From: Chionoecetes opilio
Taxonomy: Eukaryota; Arthropoda; Malacostraca; Decapoda; Majidae
Reading direction: 5' to 3'
DNA: 64,000 nucleotides
Assembly: GCA_016584305.1 (NCBI GenBank)
Contig: JACEEZ010022621.1
Span: 62,001 to 126,000, forward strand
A program made the translations under genes and the position numbers. The notes below the pieces were generated by a model. That model saw only the letters and a list, made by a program, of their open reading frames with translations, did no database searches and was not told where the DNA came from. This document shows positions 51,277 through 64,000 of the stretch, one piece after another. Numbering within the stretch: the stretch's first letter is position 1; the number at the start of each line of letters is the position of its first letter.

Positions 51277-52612
51277 TGATAACTAGCGAATCATTGAAAA
51301 CACTACATTTTATGGGTTTATAGCAATATATATGTAAAACTATTTGTATATATACAATAACGCTACAGTTACAAGAAACTTGGAAAAGAAAAACTCTTGC
51401 AATATACCGTTATGTATTCATAAATGCCTCTTACTCTTCTATTTAATAGCTTTTATGTAATGTAAGCTACTTATAGGTGCAAATTATTCTAAAAGAGGAT
51501 TTTATAACTTCAATTTGTAGGAAAACACTATATATCACTGATAACTAGCTAAAAATCATTGAAAACACCTACATTTTAGGGATTTTTAACAATATAATTA
51601 AGTAAACTACTTGTATATATACAATAACGCTACAGTTTAAGAAGAAAACTATGAAAAACCGCTTGCATTATACCGTTTATATCACAATAAATAACCTCTT
51701 ACTCTTCTATTTATATAGCTTATGTAATGTAAGCTACTTATAGGTGCAATTATCTAAGGAAAGGATTTTATACTTCAATTGTAGGAAAACAGTTATATAT
51801 CACAGGATAGATAGCTGAATATCTTGAAAACACTAACATTATATTGGTTTTATAGCAATATGTTAAGTAAAACTACTTGTATATATACAATAACGCTACA
51901 GTTCCAAAGAACTATGAAAAACGCTTGCAATATACCGTTATATCACATAAATATCCCTCTACTCTTCTATTTTATTAGCTTAATGTAATGTATAGCGACT
52001 TAAGGTCCAAATTATTCTAAAAAAAGGAAGGATTGTATACTTCATTTGTATGAAAACAGGCTATATATCAGTGATAACTGCTTAAAAATCATTGAAAACA
52101 CTACAGTTTTATGGGTTTATAGCAATAAATAAGTAAACTATCTTGTATATATACAATAACGCTACAGTTACAAGTAACTATGAAAAACGCTTGCATATAC
52201 CGTGATATCACATACATAACCTCTTACCCTTCTATTAATAGCGCTTAATGTATGTAAGCTCTTATAGGTTGCAAATTATCTAAAAAGAGTTTTTATACTT
52301 CAATTTGTAGGAAAACAGCCATATATCACCGATAAATAGCTAATTCATTGAAAACACTACATTTTATGGTTATAAAAATATGATAAGTAAAACTCTTGTA
52401 TTATATAAATAACGGCTACGTTTACAAGAAACTATGAAAAACGCTGGGGAAATATAGCCGTTATATTCACAATAAATAACCCTCTTACTCTTCTATTTAT
52501 AGGCTTAATGTAATGTAGCTACTTATAGGTCCAAATTATTGCTAAAAAAAAGGATTGTATACTTCCAATTGTAGGAAAACAACTATATATCACCGATACT
52601 AGCTAACTCATT
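51277..52612 (+). repeat. A-monomer run, 5 units
   Basis: Five A units. Consensus turns noisy at about 51260. The last unit has gamma features (AGGTCCAAATTATTG, AACAACTATATATC). Confidence 0.88.
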
Positions 52613-53373
52613 GAAAGAACACCATTTTGAGGGTATAAAGCATTATCATAAGGTTAAATTCTTCTATTCATGATATAACACTACAATTAAGAAGAAACTA
52701 TGAAAAACACGTATATATACAATTGTATCACAATATAGAGTCTCAAACTCCTATTATAATCTTACAGTAGATTAAAATAGCAATTTCTAATGAAAACAAC
52801 TATAATTCCACATTTTGAATTTCTCTATCAAAAAAAGAGCTGATAATTCAATTTTCGACATTTTTTAGCCTTCAAAAATACATTAAAACGGCTTGAAAAA
52901 ACGTTGATTCTAAGAAATTAAATTGATAACCTAATTTTCATGAAAAATACACATTTAAGTCATGAATATTGTAAAATATAGTTGTGTAAAAGTGCTGAAT
53001 ATGTCAAATTTCGACACATTTTTTAGGCTTTCAAATCATTAAAATACTTGGAAAACTTTTGCTTTTTAGATTAAAAATTGATACCTAAATTTCATGAAAA
53101 TACTTGTTTTTTAAGTCATAACATGAAAATATAGTTTTGTGTAAAAGGTTCTCGAATAATGTCTATTTCGACATTTTTTAGCCCTTCAAAATACATTAAA
53201 ATACTTGAAAAAACATTGTTTTTAAGATTAAAATTGATATCTCAATTTCATGAAAAATACATATTTTTAGCTTTTAATTTTGTAAAATATAGTTGTAGCA
53301 ACTGAAAAAAGCTTATTTAGCTACAGATATACAAGAATATACTTTCAATTTGTAGAAAAAACCAACTCTTCAA
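52613..53373 (+). repeat. B unit 27 (3C)
   Basis: Three C subrepeats, near 52838, 52995 and 53148. Total length matches clean 3C units despite many indels, so insertions and deletions roughly cancel. Confidence 0.87.
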
Positions 53374-54197
53374 TGATAACTAGCTAAAATCATTGAAACA
53401 CTACATTTATGGGTTTTTAGCATTATGATAAGTAAAACTACTTGTATATATACAATAACGCTACAGTTTACAAGAAACTATGAAAAAACGCTTGCAATAT
53501 ACGTTATATCACAATAAATAACCTCTTACTCTTCTATTTAATTAGCTTAAAAGTAATGTAAGCTAGCTATAGGTGCAAATTATTCTAAAAAGGATTTTAT
53601 ACGTCAATTTGTAGGAAACGCTATATATCACTGATAACAGTCTAAATCATTGAATCACACTACATTTTATGTTTATAGCAATTAAAAGTAAAACTACTTG
53701 TTATATACTAATAACGCTACATGTTTTAGATAAACGAGAAAAAAAACGCTGCAATATACCGTTATAGTCACATTAACTAATCTCTTATACTCTTCTATTT
53801 TCATAGCTTAATGTAATGTAATCTAGTATTATACTTGCAAATTATTCTAAAAGGATTTGTATACGTCAATTTGTAGGAAAACAGCTTAATGTCACCGGGG
53901 GGGGGGGGGAAAGAAATAGCTATATCATTGAAAACTACTCATTTTATGGGTTTTATAAGCAATATAATAAATAAGTAAAACAACTTGCATATTTACATAA
54001 CGCTACATTTTTAGAAGAAACTTGAAAAACCGCTTGCAATATACCGTTATACTCACAATAACGAACCTCCTACTCTTCTATTTATTAGCTTAATGTAATG
54101 TAAGCTACTTATAGGTGTAAATTATTCTAAAAGAGGATTGTATACTTCAAATTTGTATGCAAACAGCTATATTCACCGATACTAAGCTAAAATCATT
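53374..54197 (+). repeat. A-monomer run, 3 units
   Basis: Three noisy A units. A 13-G run at 53897-53909 sits where clean copies read CCGATAAATAGC. The last is a beta linker (GGTGTAAATTATTC). Confidence 0.86.
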
Positions 54198-54802
54198 GAA
54201 CGAACACATTTGAGGGTATAAAGCAATTATCATAAGGTGAACTTTCCTTCTATTAATGATATAACAAGCTACAATTAACAAGAAACTATAAAAAAAACTA
54301 GTACTATACAATTGTATACAATATATCTCAAACTCCTATTATAAGCTTACAGTAGTTTACAATAGCATTTTCTAACGAAGCAACTATGAATACGCACATT
54401 TGAATTTCTGTATCAAAAAAGGGCTAATAATGTCATTTCGTCCTTTTTTAGCCCTTCAAAATACATTAAAACACTGAAAAACGTTGTTTCTAAGATTAAT
54501 TGAATACATAATTTTCATTAAAACTACATATTTTAAGCTCATAATTTGTAAAATCTAGTTGTGTAAAAGTGCTGCATAATGTCAATTTCGAATTTTTTAA
54601 GGCTTTCAAAAATACATTAAAATACTTGGAAAAACGTTTGTTTTTTAAGCTTAATTGATATCTAAATTTCATGAAAAATAACATATTTTTAGCGGATTAA
54701 TTTTGTAAAATATAGTTGTAGCAAGCTATTTGCTAAAAAGCTATTTAGCTACAGATATAAATAAATATACCTTCAATTTGTAGAAAAAAATTACTTGTTC
54801 AC
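54198..54802 (+). repeat. B unit 28 (2C, after beta linker)
   Basis: Two C subrepeats, near 54422 and 54568; the second carries GTGCTGCATAATG. The minus-strand frame at 54496-54684 is a shadow of the repeat. Confidence 0.87.
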
Positions 54803-56131
54803 TGATAACTAGCTAAAATCATTGAACACACTACTTTTATGGTTTTTAGCATATAATAAGTAAAACTACTTGTATATATCCAATCACGCTACATTACAAG
54901 AAACTATGAAAACGCTTGCAATATACGTTATAGTTCCAATAAATAACCTCTTACTCTACTATTTAATTAGCTTAATGTAATGTAAGCTACTTTTTAGGTG
55001 CAAATTATTCTAATGAGAGGATTTTATACATCAATTTGTAGGAAAACAGCTATATATCATGATAACTAGCTAAAAGCATTGAAAACACTACATTTTTAAT
55101 GGTTTATAGCAATATAATAAGTAAACGTACTTGTATATCTACAATAACGCTACATTTAGAAGTAAACTATGAAAAACGCTGCATATACGCGTTAATCACA
55201 ATAAATAACCTCTTACTCTTTTATTTATAGCTTAATGTAATGTAAGCTACTTATAGGTGTCGAATTATTCTAAAAAAGGGGATTTTATCCTCAATTTGTA
55301 GGAAACAGCTATATATCACCGATAATAGCTATATCATTGAAAACACTACATTTTATAGTTTAATGACAATAGGATAAGGTAAAACTACTCGTAATATATA
55401 CAATAACGCTACAGATTAACAAGAACTATGAAAAACGCTGCAATATAGCCGTTATATACACTAAATACCTCGTACTCTTCTATTTAATAGCTTAATGTAA
55501 TGTAAGCTACTTATAGGGTGCACAATTATTCTAAAAAGAGAATTTTATACTTCAATTTGTAGGAAAACAGGCTATATATCACCGATAAATAGCTATAATC
55601 ATTGAAAACACTACATTTAAGGGTTTACAAGCGATATGATAAGTACAATACTTGTATATATACAATACCGCTACTTTACAAGAACTATGAAAACGCTTGC
55701 AATATACCGTTATAATCAAAAATAAATAACCTCTTACTCTTCTATTAATAGCTTATGTATGTAAGCTACTTTTAGTGGCAAATTATTCTAAAAAGAGGAT
55801 TTTATACTTCAATTTGTAGAAAACAGCTATATTCACTGATAATTAGCTAAACAGCATTGAAAACACTAACATTTTATATGGGTTTATAGTCGATATGAAT
55901 AAGTAAAAATACGTATATATATACAATAACGATACATTTTACAAGAAACTATGAAAACGCTTGCATATCCATTATTATCGACAATAAATAACCTCTTACT
56001 CCTCTATTTAATAACCCTTTTTAATGTATGTAAGCTACTTATAGGGTGCAAATTATTCTAAAAAGAGGATTTTAACACTTCAATTTGTAGGAACAGCTAT
56101 ATATCACTGAAGAACATTAGCTAAAATCATT
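54803..56131 (+). repeat. A-monomer run, 5 units
   Basis: Five noisy A units. The unit before B unit 29 looks like an ordinary A rather than alpha, beta or gamma. Confidence 0.87.
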
Positions 56132-56893
56132 GAAAAGAACACATTTTGAGAGGTAATAAAGCATTATCATAAGTAACTTCCTTCTATTAATGATATAGAC
56201 ACTACAATTAAAAGAAAACTATGAAAAACAAGTTAATATATCAATTGTATCGCAATTAGGAGTCTCACACTATCCTATTATAAGCTTACAGTAGTTTAAA
56301 ATAGCAATTTCTAACGACAAACAACTAAATTCCACATTTTGATTTCTCTATCAAAAAAAGGGCTGAATAATGTCAACTTTTTCGACATTTTTTTAGCCCT
56401 TCAGAAATACATTAAAACCACTTGAAAAACGTTGTTATTAAGAATAAATTGATTACATAAATTACATGAAAATACATATTTTTAAAGCTGCATAATATTT
56501 TAAAATATAGTTGTGTAAAGTGCTGATAATGTCAAATTTCGACATTTTTTATGCTTTCAAATACATTAAAACACTTGAACAAACATTGTTTTTAAGATAA
56601 AATTTATACCTAAATTTAAGTAAAATACATATTTAGCTCATAACATTGTAAAATATAGTATTGTAAAAGTGCTGGATAATGTACAATTTCGACATTATTT
56701 TAGCATTTCAAAATACATTAAAATTTCTTGAAAAACATTGTTTTTAGATTGAAATTGATATCTAAATTTCATGAAAAATACATATTTTTAGCTATTAATG
56801 TTTGTAAAATATAGTTGTAACAAATATGAAAAAGCTATTTACTTTACAGATATAAAGAATATACTTCAATTTGTAGAAAAAAACCATCTTCAC
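56132..56893 (+). repeat. B unit 29 (3C)
   Basis: Three C subrepeats, near 56371, 56519 and 56672. Confidence 0.87.
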
Positions 56894-57174
56894 TGATAAC
56901 TAGGCTAGAAATCATTGAAAACAACTATATTTATGGTTTATAGCAATATGATAAGTAAACTACTTGTATATATATAATTAACGCTACAGTTTACAAGAAA
57001 CTATGAAAACGCTTGCAATATCCGTTATATCCAATAAATAACCTTTTTTGCTCTTCCATTTATTAGCTTAATGTAATGTAAGCTACTTATGTGTGCAAAT
57101 TATTTTAAAAAAAGGATTATAATTGTATTTGTAGGAAAAACTGCTAGTTATCACCGAATACTACTAAAATCATT
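56894..57174 (+). repeat. Single A unit, alpha linker
   Basis: Alpha linker (ACTGCTAGTTATCACCGAATAC) between 3C and 2C units. Confidence 0.88.
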
Positions 57175-57781
57175 GAAAGACACATTTTGAGGTATATAAA
57201 GCATTACATAAGGTAAATTCCTTCTATTAATGATATAACAATACAATTAACAAGAACCTATAAAAAAAAGGTGTAATATACGATTTGTAATCACAATATA
57301 GAGTCTCAAACTCCTATTATAAGCTTACAGTAGTTAAAATAGCAATTTATCACGAACGCAACTATAATAACCACATTTTGAATTTCTGTATCAAAAAGGC
57401 TGAATAATGTCAATTTCGACCTTATTTTAGTTAGCCTTCAAAAATACATTAAAACCACTTGAAAAAACGTTGTTTCTAAGATTAAAATTGATCATAATTT
57501 TCATTAAAAATACATATTTAAGCTATAATTATTGTAAATTATATGTTGTGTAAAAGTGCTGCATAAATGTCAAATTTCGACATTTTTTAGGCTTTCAAAA
57601 ATACCATTAAAATACTTGGAAAAACGTTTTTTTTTAAGATTAAATTGATATCTAAATTTCATGAAAAATACATATATTTAGCTATTAATTTTGTAAAATA
57701 TAGTTGTAGCAATTAAAAAGCTTATTTAGCTACAGATATAAAGAATATACTTCAATTTGTAGACAGAAAAATACTTTTCAC
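57175..57781 (+). repeat. B unit 30 (2C)
   Basis: Two C subrepeats, near 57398 and 57558, the second with GTGCTGCATAAATG. Confidence 0.87.
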
Positions 57782-58591
57782 TGATAACTAGCTGAAATCA
57801 GTGAAAACACTACTTTTATGGGTTATAGGCAATATGCTAAGTAAAACTATTTGTATATATACAATAACGCTAACAGTTTTACAAGATATGAAAAACGCTT
57901 GCAATATACCGTTAATATAGCAATAAATAGCCTCTTACACCTTCTATTTAATAGCTTAATGTAATGTAAGCTACTTATAGGTGCAAATTATCTAAAAGAG
58001 GATTTTATACTTCAATTTGTGAGGAAAACAGCACTATATATCACTGATACTAGCTAAAATCTTGAAAACACTACATTTTTTGGTTTTTTTAGCGAATATA
58101 ATAAGTAAAACTACTTGTATATATACAATAACGCTACAGTTTAGAGAAACTATGAAAAACGCTTGCATTATAAGCCGTTTATCACAATAAATACCTCTTA
58201 CTCTTCTATTTAATAGCTTAATGGGTAATGTAATCTACTTATAGGTGCAATTATTCTAAAAAGAAGGATTTATACTTCAATTTGTAGGAAACAGTTATTA
58301 TCACCGGAGATAGCTAATATCATTGAAACACTACATTATATGGGTTTTATAGCAATAATGTTAGGTTTAGTAAACTACTTGTATATATACAATAACGCTA
58401 CAGTTTACAAGAAACTATGAAAAAAACGCTTGCAATATACCGTTATATCACAATAAATACCCTCTTACTCTTCTATTTATTAGCTTAAAGTAATGTAAGC
58501 TACTTATAGGTCCTAATTTATTCTAACAAATGATTGTTACTTCAATTTGTAGGAAACAACTATATATCACCGATAACTAGCTAAAATCATT
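57782..58591 (+). repeat. A-monomer run, 3 units
   Basis: Three noisy A units; the last shows gamma features (AGGTCCTAATTTATTC, ACAACTATATATC). Confidence 0.87.
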
Positions 58592-59357
58592 GAAAAGCAC
58601 ACATTTTTGAGGTATAAAGCATATCAAAAGGTAAATTCCTCTATTAATGATATAACACTACATTAGAAGAAACTATGAAAACGCCGTAATAATATACAAT
58701 TGTATCACAATATATACGTCTCAAACTCCTATTATACCTTATACAGTAGATTAAAATAGCTAATTTCTAATGAAAACAACTATAATTCCACAATTTGAAT
58801 TTCTCTAATAAAAAAAGGCTGAACAATGTCAATTTTCGACTTTTTTAAGCCCTTCAAGAATACTTAAAACACTTTCAAAACGTTGTTTCTAAGATTAAAA
58901 CATTGATACATAATGTTCATTAAAAAAAATACTATTTTTAAGCTCATAATATTGTAAAGTTAAGTTGTGTAAAAGTGCTGCATAATGTCAAATTTTCGAC
59001 ATTTTTGAGGCTTTCAAAATACATAAAATCCTAGGGAAAAAACGTTGTTTTTAATATTAAAATTGATACCTAAATTTCATGAAAAATACATTTTTTTAGC
59101 TCATACTTGTAAAATGTAAGTTGTGTAAAAGTGCTGAATAATGTCTAATTTCGAAATTTTTTAGCCCTGGCAAAAATACATTAAAATACTTTGAAAAAAC
59201 ATTGTTTTTAGTTAAAATTGATATCTAAATTTCATGTAAAATACATATTTTTAGCTATTACTTTTGTAAAATATAGTTGTAGCAAATATAAAAAGCTATT
59301 TAGCTACAGATATAATAGAAATATACTTCAATTTTGTTAGAAAAAAAAACCTCTTCA
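58592..59357 (+). repeat. B unit 31 (3C)
   Basis: Three C subrepeats, near 58817, 58975 and 59131. Confidence 0.87.
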
Positions 59358-59901
59358 TGATAACTAAGTACAATCATTGAAAACACGTACTTTTATGGGT
59401 TTATAGCATTATGATAAGTAAACTACTTTATATATAGCAATAACGCTACAGTTTTACAGGAAACTATGAAAAACGCTATGCAATATACCGTTATATCACA
59501 TTAAATAATCTCTTACTCTTCTATTAATAGCTTAATGTGATGTAATCTCTTATAGTGCAATTATTCTAAAAGGATTTTTATACTTCAATTTGTAGGAAAA
59601 CAGCTAATATCACCGTAATAGCTAATATCATTGAAACCACTACATTTTATGGGTTTATAGCATATATAAGTAAAACTACTTGTATATCTACGAATAACGC
59701 TACATTTTAGAGAAACTATGAAAAAACTGCTGCAAATATACCGTTCTAATCACATAAAGAACCTCTTACTCTTTTATTTATTATCTTATATGTAATGTAA
59801 GCTACTTATAGGTGTAAATTATTCTGAAAAAAAAGGATTGTATACTTTCAATTTGTTAGGCAAACAGCTATATTATCCACCGATAACTAGCTAAAATCAT
59901 T
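59358..59901 (+). repeat. A-monomer run, 2 units
   Basis: Two A units; the second is a beta linker (GGTGTAAATTATTC, TTAGGCAAACAGC). Confidence 0.87.
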
Positions 59902-60670
59902 GAAAAGAACAATTTTTGAAGTATAAAGCATTATCTAAGTAAATTCCCTTCTATTAATGATATACACACTACACTTAAAAAGCAACTATAGGAAAAACAC
60001 GTTATAATATACAATTGTATCACATATAGAGTCTCAACTCCTATTATAAGCTTACAGTAGTAAAAATAGGGCAATTTCTAACGGAAAACGACTATAATTT
60101 CCACATTTTGAATTCTCTATCAAAAAAAGGGCTGAATAATGTCAATTTTTGACATTTTATAGGGCCTTTCAAAATAGCATTAAAACACTTGAAAAAACGT
60201 TGTTGTTAAGATAAAATTGATACATAAATTACATGAAAAATACATATTTTACGCTCATCATATTGTAAAATATAGTTTGTGTAAAAGTGCTGAATAATGC
60301 TCCAATTTCGACAATTTTTTAGCTTTCAAAAATACATTAAAAACTTGAAAAAACATTCTTTTTTAAATTAAATTGAATATACTAAAATGTCATGAAAAAT
60401 ACATATTTTTAAGCTCAAAATAACATTGTAAAATATAGTATTGAAAAGTGCTGAATAATGTAAGACTTTCGACATTATTTAGCATTTTCAAAAATACATA
60501 AATTCTTAAAAAACATTGTTTTTAGGATTGAATTGATATCTAAATTTCATGAGAAATACATATTTTTAGCTATTAATTTTGTAAAATATAGTTGTAACAA
60601 ATATAAAAAGCTATTTACCTACAGATATAAAGAAATATACTTCAATTTGTAGAAAAAAACCAATCTTCAC
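59902..60670 (+). repeat. B unit 32 (3C)
   Basis: Three C subrepeats, near 60128, 60288 and 60448. Noisy until about 60560, then clean. Confidence 0.88.
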
Positions 60671-60953
60671 TGATAACTAGCTAAAATCATTGAAAACACT
60701 ACATTTTATGGGTTTATAGCAATATGATAAGTAAAACTACTTGTATATATACAATAACGCTACAGTTTACAAGAAACTATGAAAAACGCTTGCAATATAC
60801 CGTTATATCACAATAAATAACCTATTGCTCTTCTATTTATTAGCTTAATGTAATGTAAGCTACTTATAGGTGCAAATTATTTAAAAAAAAGGATTGTATA
60901 CATCAATTTGTAGGAAAACTGCTATATATCACCGAATACTAGCTAAAATCATT
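60671..60953 (+). repeat. Single A unit, alpha linker
   Basis: Clean alpha linker between 3C and 2C units. Confidence 0.94.
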
Positions 60954-61559
60954 GAAAAGAACACATTTTGAGGGTATAAAGCATTATCATAAGGTAAATT
61001 CCTTCTATTAATGATATAACACTACAATTAACAAGAAACTATCAAAAAAACGTGTAATATACAATTGTATCACAATATAGAGTCGCAAACTCCTATTATA
61101 AGCTTACAGTAGTTTAAAATAGCAATTTCTAACGAAAGCAACTATAATACCACATTTTGAATTTCTGTATCAAAAAAAGGGCTGCATAATGTCAATTTTC
61201 GACCTTTTTTAGCCCTTCAAAAATACATTAAAACACTTGAAAAAACGTTGTTTCTAAGATTAAAATTGATACATAATTTTCATTAAAAATACATATTTTA
61301 AGCTCATAATATTGTAAAATATAGTTGTGTAAAAGTGCTGCATAATGTCAAATTTCGACATTTTTTAGGCTTTCAAAAATACATTAAAATACTTGGAAAA
61401 ACGTTGTTTTTAAGATTAAAATTGATATCTAAATTTCATGAAAAATACATATTTTTAGCTATTAATTTTGTAAAATATAGTTGTAGCAAATATAAAAAGC
61501 TATTTAGCTACAGATATAAAGAAATATACTTCAATTTGTAGAAAAAAATTACTTTTCAC
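60954..61559 (+). repeat. B unit 33 (2C)
   Basis: Clean 606-bp unit with C subrepeats near 61179 and 61335; close to B units 12 and 24. The first C has GGGCTGCATAATG. Confidence 0.95.
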
Positions 61560-63956
61560 TGATAACTAGCTGAAATCATTGAAAATACTACATTTTATGG
61601 GTTTATAGCAATATGATAAGTAAAACTATTTGTATATATACAATAACGCTACAGTTTACAAGAAACTATGAAAAACGCTTGCAATATACCGTTATATCAC
61701 AATAAATAACCTCTTACTCTTCTATTTAATAGCTTAATGTAATGTAAGCTACTTATAGGTGCAAATTATTCTAAAAAGAGGATTTTATACTTCAATTTGT
61801 AGGAAAACAGCTATATATCACTGATAACTAGCTAAAATCATTGAAAACACTACATTTTATGGGTTTTTAGCAATATAATAAGTAAAACTACTTGTATATA
61901 TACAATAACGCTACAGTTTAGAAGAAACTATGAAAAACGCTTGCATTATGCCGTTATATCACAATAAATAACCTCTTACTCTTCTATTTAATAGCTTAAT
62001 GTAATGTAAGCTACTTATAGGTGCAAATTATTCTAAAAAGAGGATTTTATACTTCAATTTGTAGGAAAACAGTTATATATCACCGATAGATAGCTAATAT
62101 CATTGAAAACACTACATTATATGGGTTTATAGCGATATGATAAGTAAAACTACTTGTATATATACAATAACGCTACAGTTTAGAAGAAACTATGAAAAAC
62201 GCTTGCAATATACCGTTATATCACAATAAAAAACCTCTTACTCTTCTATTTAATAGCTTAATGTAATGTAAGCTACTTATAGGTGCAAATTATTCAAAAA
62301 AGAAAAGTTTATACTTCAATTTGTAGAAAAAACAGCTATATATCACCGATAAATAGCTAATATCATTGAAAACACTACATTTTATGGGTTTATAGCAATA
62401 TAATAAGTAAAACTACTTGTATATATACAATAACGCTACAGTTTACAAGATACTATGAAAAACGCTTGCAATATACCGTTATATCACAATAAATAACCTC
62501 TTACTCTTCTATTTAATAGCTTAATGTAATGTAAGCTACTTAAAGGTGCAAATTATTCTAAAAAGAGGATTTTATACTTCAATTTGTAGGAAAAGAGCAA
62601 TATATCACCGATAAATAGCTAATATCATTGAAAACACTACATTTTATGGGTTTATAAATATATGTTAAGTAAAACTACTTGTATATATACAATACCGTAA
62701 CAGTTTACAAGAAACTCTGAAAAACGCTTGCAATATAACGTTATATCACAATAAATAACCTCTTACTCTTCTATTTATTAGCTTAATGTAATGTAAGATA
62801 CTTATAGGTGCAAATTATTCTAAAAAAAGGATTGTATACTTCAATTTGTAGGAAAACAGCTATATATCACCGATAAATAGCTAATATCATTGAAAACACT
62901 ACATTTTAACGGGTTTAATAGCAATAAATAAGTAAAACTACTTGTATATATACAAATACGCTACAGTTTAGAAGAAACTATGAAAAACGTTGCAATAGTA
63001 CGTTATATCACAATAATATCCTCTTACTCTTCTATTTAATAGCTTAATGTAATGTAAGCTACTTATAGGTGCAAATTGAATCTAAAAAGATTTTTTAATT
63101 TTCCAATTTGTAGGAAAACAGCTATATATCACCGATAACATAACTAATATCATTGACAACACTACATTATATGGGTTATATCAATATGTTATGTAAAACT
63201 ACTTGTATATATACAATAACGCTACAGTTTACAAGAACTATTGAAAAACGCTTGCAATATCCGTTTATCCCATTAAATAACCTTCTTACTCTTCTATTTA
63301 ATAGCTTACTGTAATGTAAGCTACTTATTAGGTGCAAATTATTCCAAAAAGAGGATTTTATACTTCAATTTGTTAGGAAAACAGCCAATATCACTGATAA
63401 CTAGCTAAAATAGTGAAAACACTACATTTTATGGGTTTATAGCAATATAATAAGTAAAACTACTTGTATATATTTAAACAATAACGCTACAGTTTTACAA
63501 GAAACTAAGAAAAACGCTTGCAATATACCGTTATATCCCACAATAACTAACCTCTTACGCTTCTATTAATAGCTTAATGTAATGTAGCTACTTATAGGTC
63601 AAATTATTCTAGAAAAGAGGATTTTATATACTTCAATTTGTAGGAAAACAGCTATATTTCACCGATAAAATAGCTAATATCATTGAAACACTACATTTTG
63701 ATGGGTTTTTAATAGCATATGGTAAGTAAACTACTTGTATATATACAATTCACGCTTACAGTTTATAGAAACTATGAAAAAAACCCCCCCGCTTGCAATA
63801 TCGTTATATCACAATAATTACCCTCCTACTCTTCTACTTATTAGCTTAATGTAATGTAGCTTCCCTTTTACTTCCCAATTATTCTAAAAAAAGGATTGTA
63901 TACTCAATTGTGTAGGAAACCAACTATATATCCTACCGATAACTACTAAAATCATT
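61560..63956 (+). repeat. A-monomer run, 9 units
   Basis: Nine A units, clean to about 62880 and noisy after. A 7-C run at 63784-63790 interrupts AAAAACGCTTGC. The last unit has gamma features (AACCAACTATATATC). Confidence 0.92.
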
Positions 63957-64000
63957 GAAAAGAACACATTTTGAGGTATAAGCATTTCATAAGTAATTCC
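63957..64000 (+). repeat. B unit 34, truncated by window end
   Basis: Only the opening GAAAAGAACACATTTTGAGG and about 24 further bases are present. Confidence 0.88.

Larger units (their letters stand above)
47859..64000 (+). repeat. Satellite array, right block
   Basis: Continuation of the same array in the same orientation and with the same A, B and C units; it runs off the window inside B unit 34. Clean at 47860-48900, 49200-51260 and 60560-62880, otherwise indel-rich. Confidence 0.97.

Noticed and set aside
1..64000. CRISPR array
   Set aside because: Repeat units are 156-262 bp and tandem with no unique spacers, and no cas-like gene is present.

Overview
The window is a long block of very AT-rich eukaryotic satellite DNA with one complete-looking DNA transposon inserted in it. 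Apart from the transposase I see no cellular gene, rRNA, tRNA or CRISPR array. The transposase belongs to a family I know from invertebrate genomes (arthropods, Hydra), so an invertebrate, perhaps an arthropod, is the best guess. The species cannot be fixed from this sequence. The array would suit centromeric, pericentromeric or other late-replicating heterochromatin, but nothing here proves a location.

The satellite (1-45356 and 47856-64000) follows a simple grammar. The basic monomer, A, is about 262 bp. Runs of 1 to 18 A units are punctuated by 34 longer B units of about 605 or 760 bp (one of 917). Each B unit is an A-like monomer whose two halves flank a block of 156-bp subrepeats (C): usually 2 or 3 copies, once 4. 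The A unit just before a B unit is almost always one of three variants, called here alpha, beta and gamma. Gamma leads only to 3C or 4C B units and alpha mostly to 2C units. The module 3C - alpha linker - 2C recurs. Copies that share private variants show segmental duplications at offsets of about 2979 and 2615 bp. One A/B hybrid near 50575 records a crossover in homologous register.

The transposon (45357-47855, 2499 bp) has CACTG...CAGTG ends, a TTA target duplication, terminal inverted repeats of about 204 and 213 bp, an internal hairpin with 113-bp arms, a possible splice acceptor, one transposase reading frame (about 550 codons with its 5' extension) and an AATAAA signal. The ends, the 3-bp duplication and the DDE plus CxxC/HxxxxH motifs point to the CMC (CACTA/Mirage/Chapaev) superfamily. 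The nearly identical TIRs and open frame suggest recent insertion. The only other foreign DNA is a 170-bp island at 19285-19454.

Sequence quality matters when reading this window. Clean stretches (about 14940-16575, 22600-35100, 36290-43200, 45357-48900, 49200-51260, 60560-62880) alternate with stretches full of one-base indels (1-14640, 18700-21200, 43200-45350, 51260-60560, 62900-end). Single Ns at 16576 and 49000 sit where satellite sequence is missing. Most of the short-scale variation in the noisy stretches is probably consensus error rather than biology.
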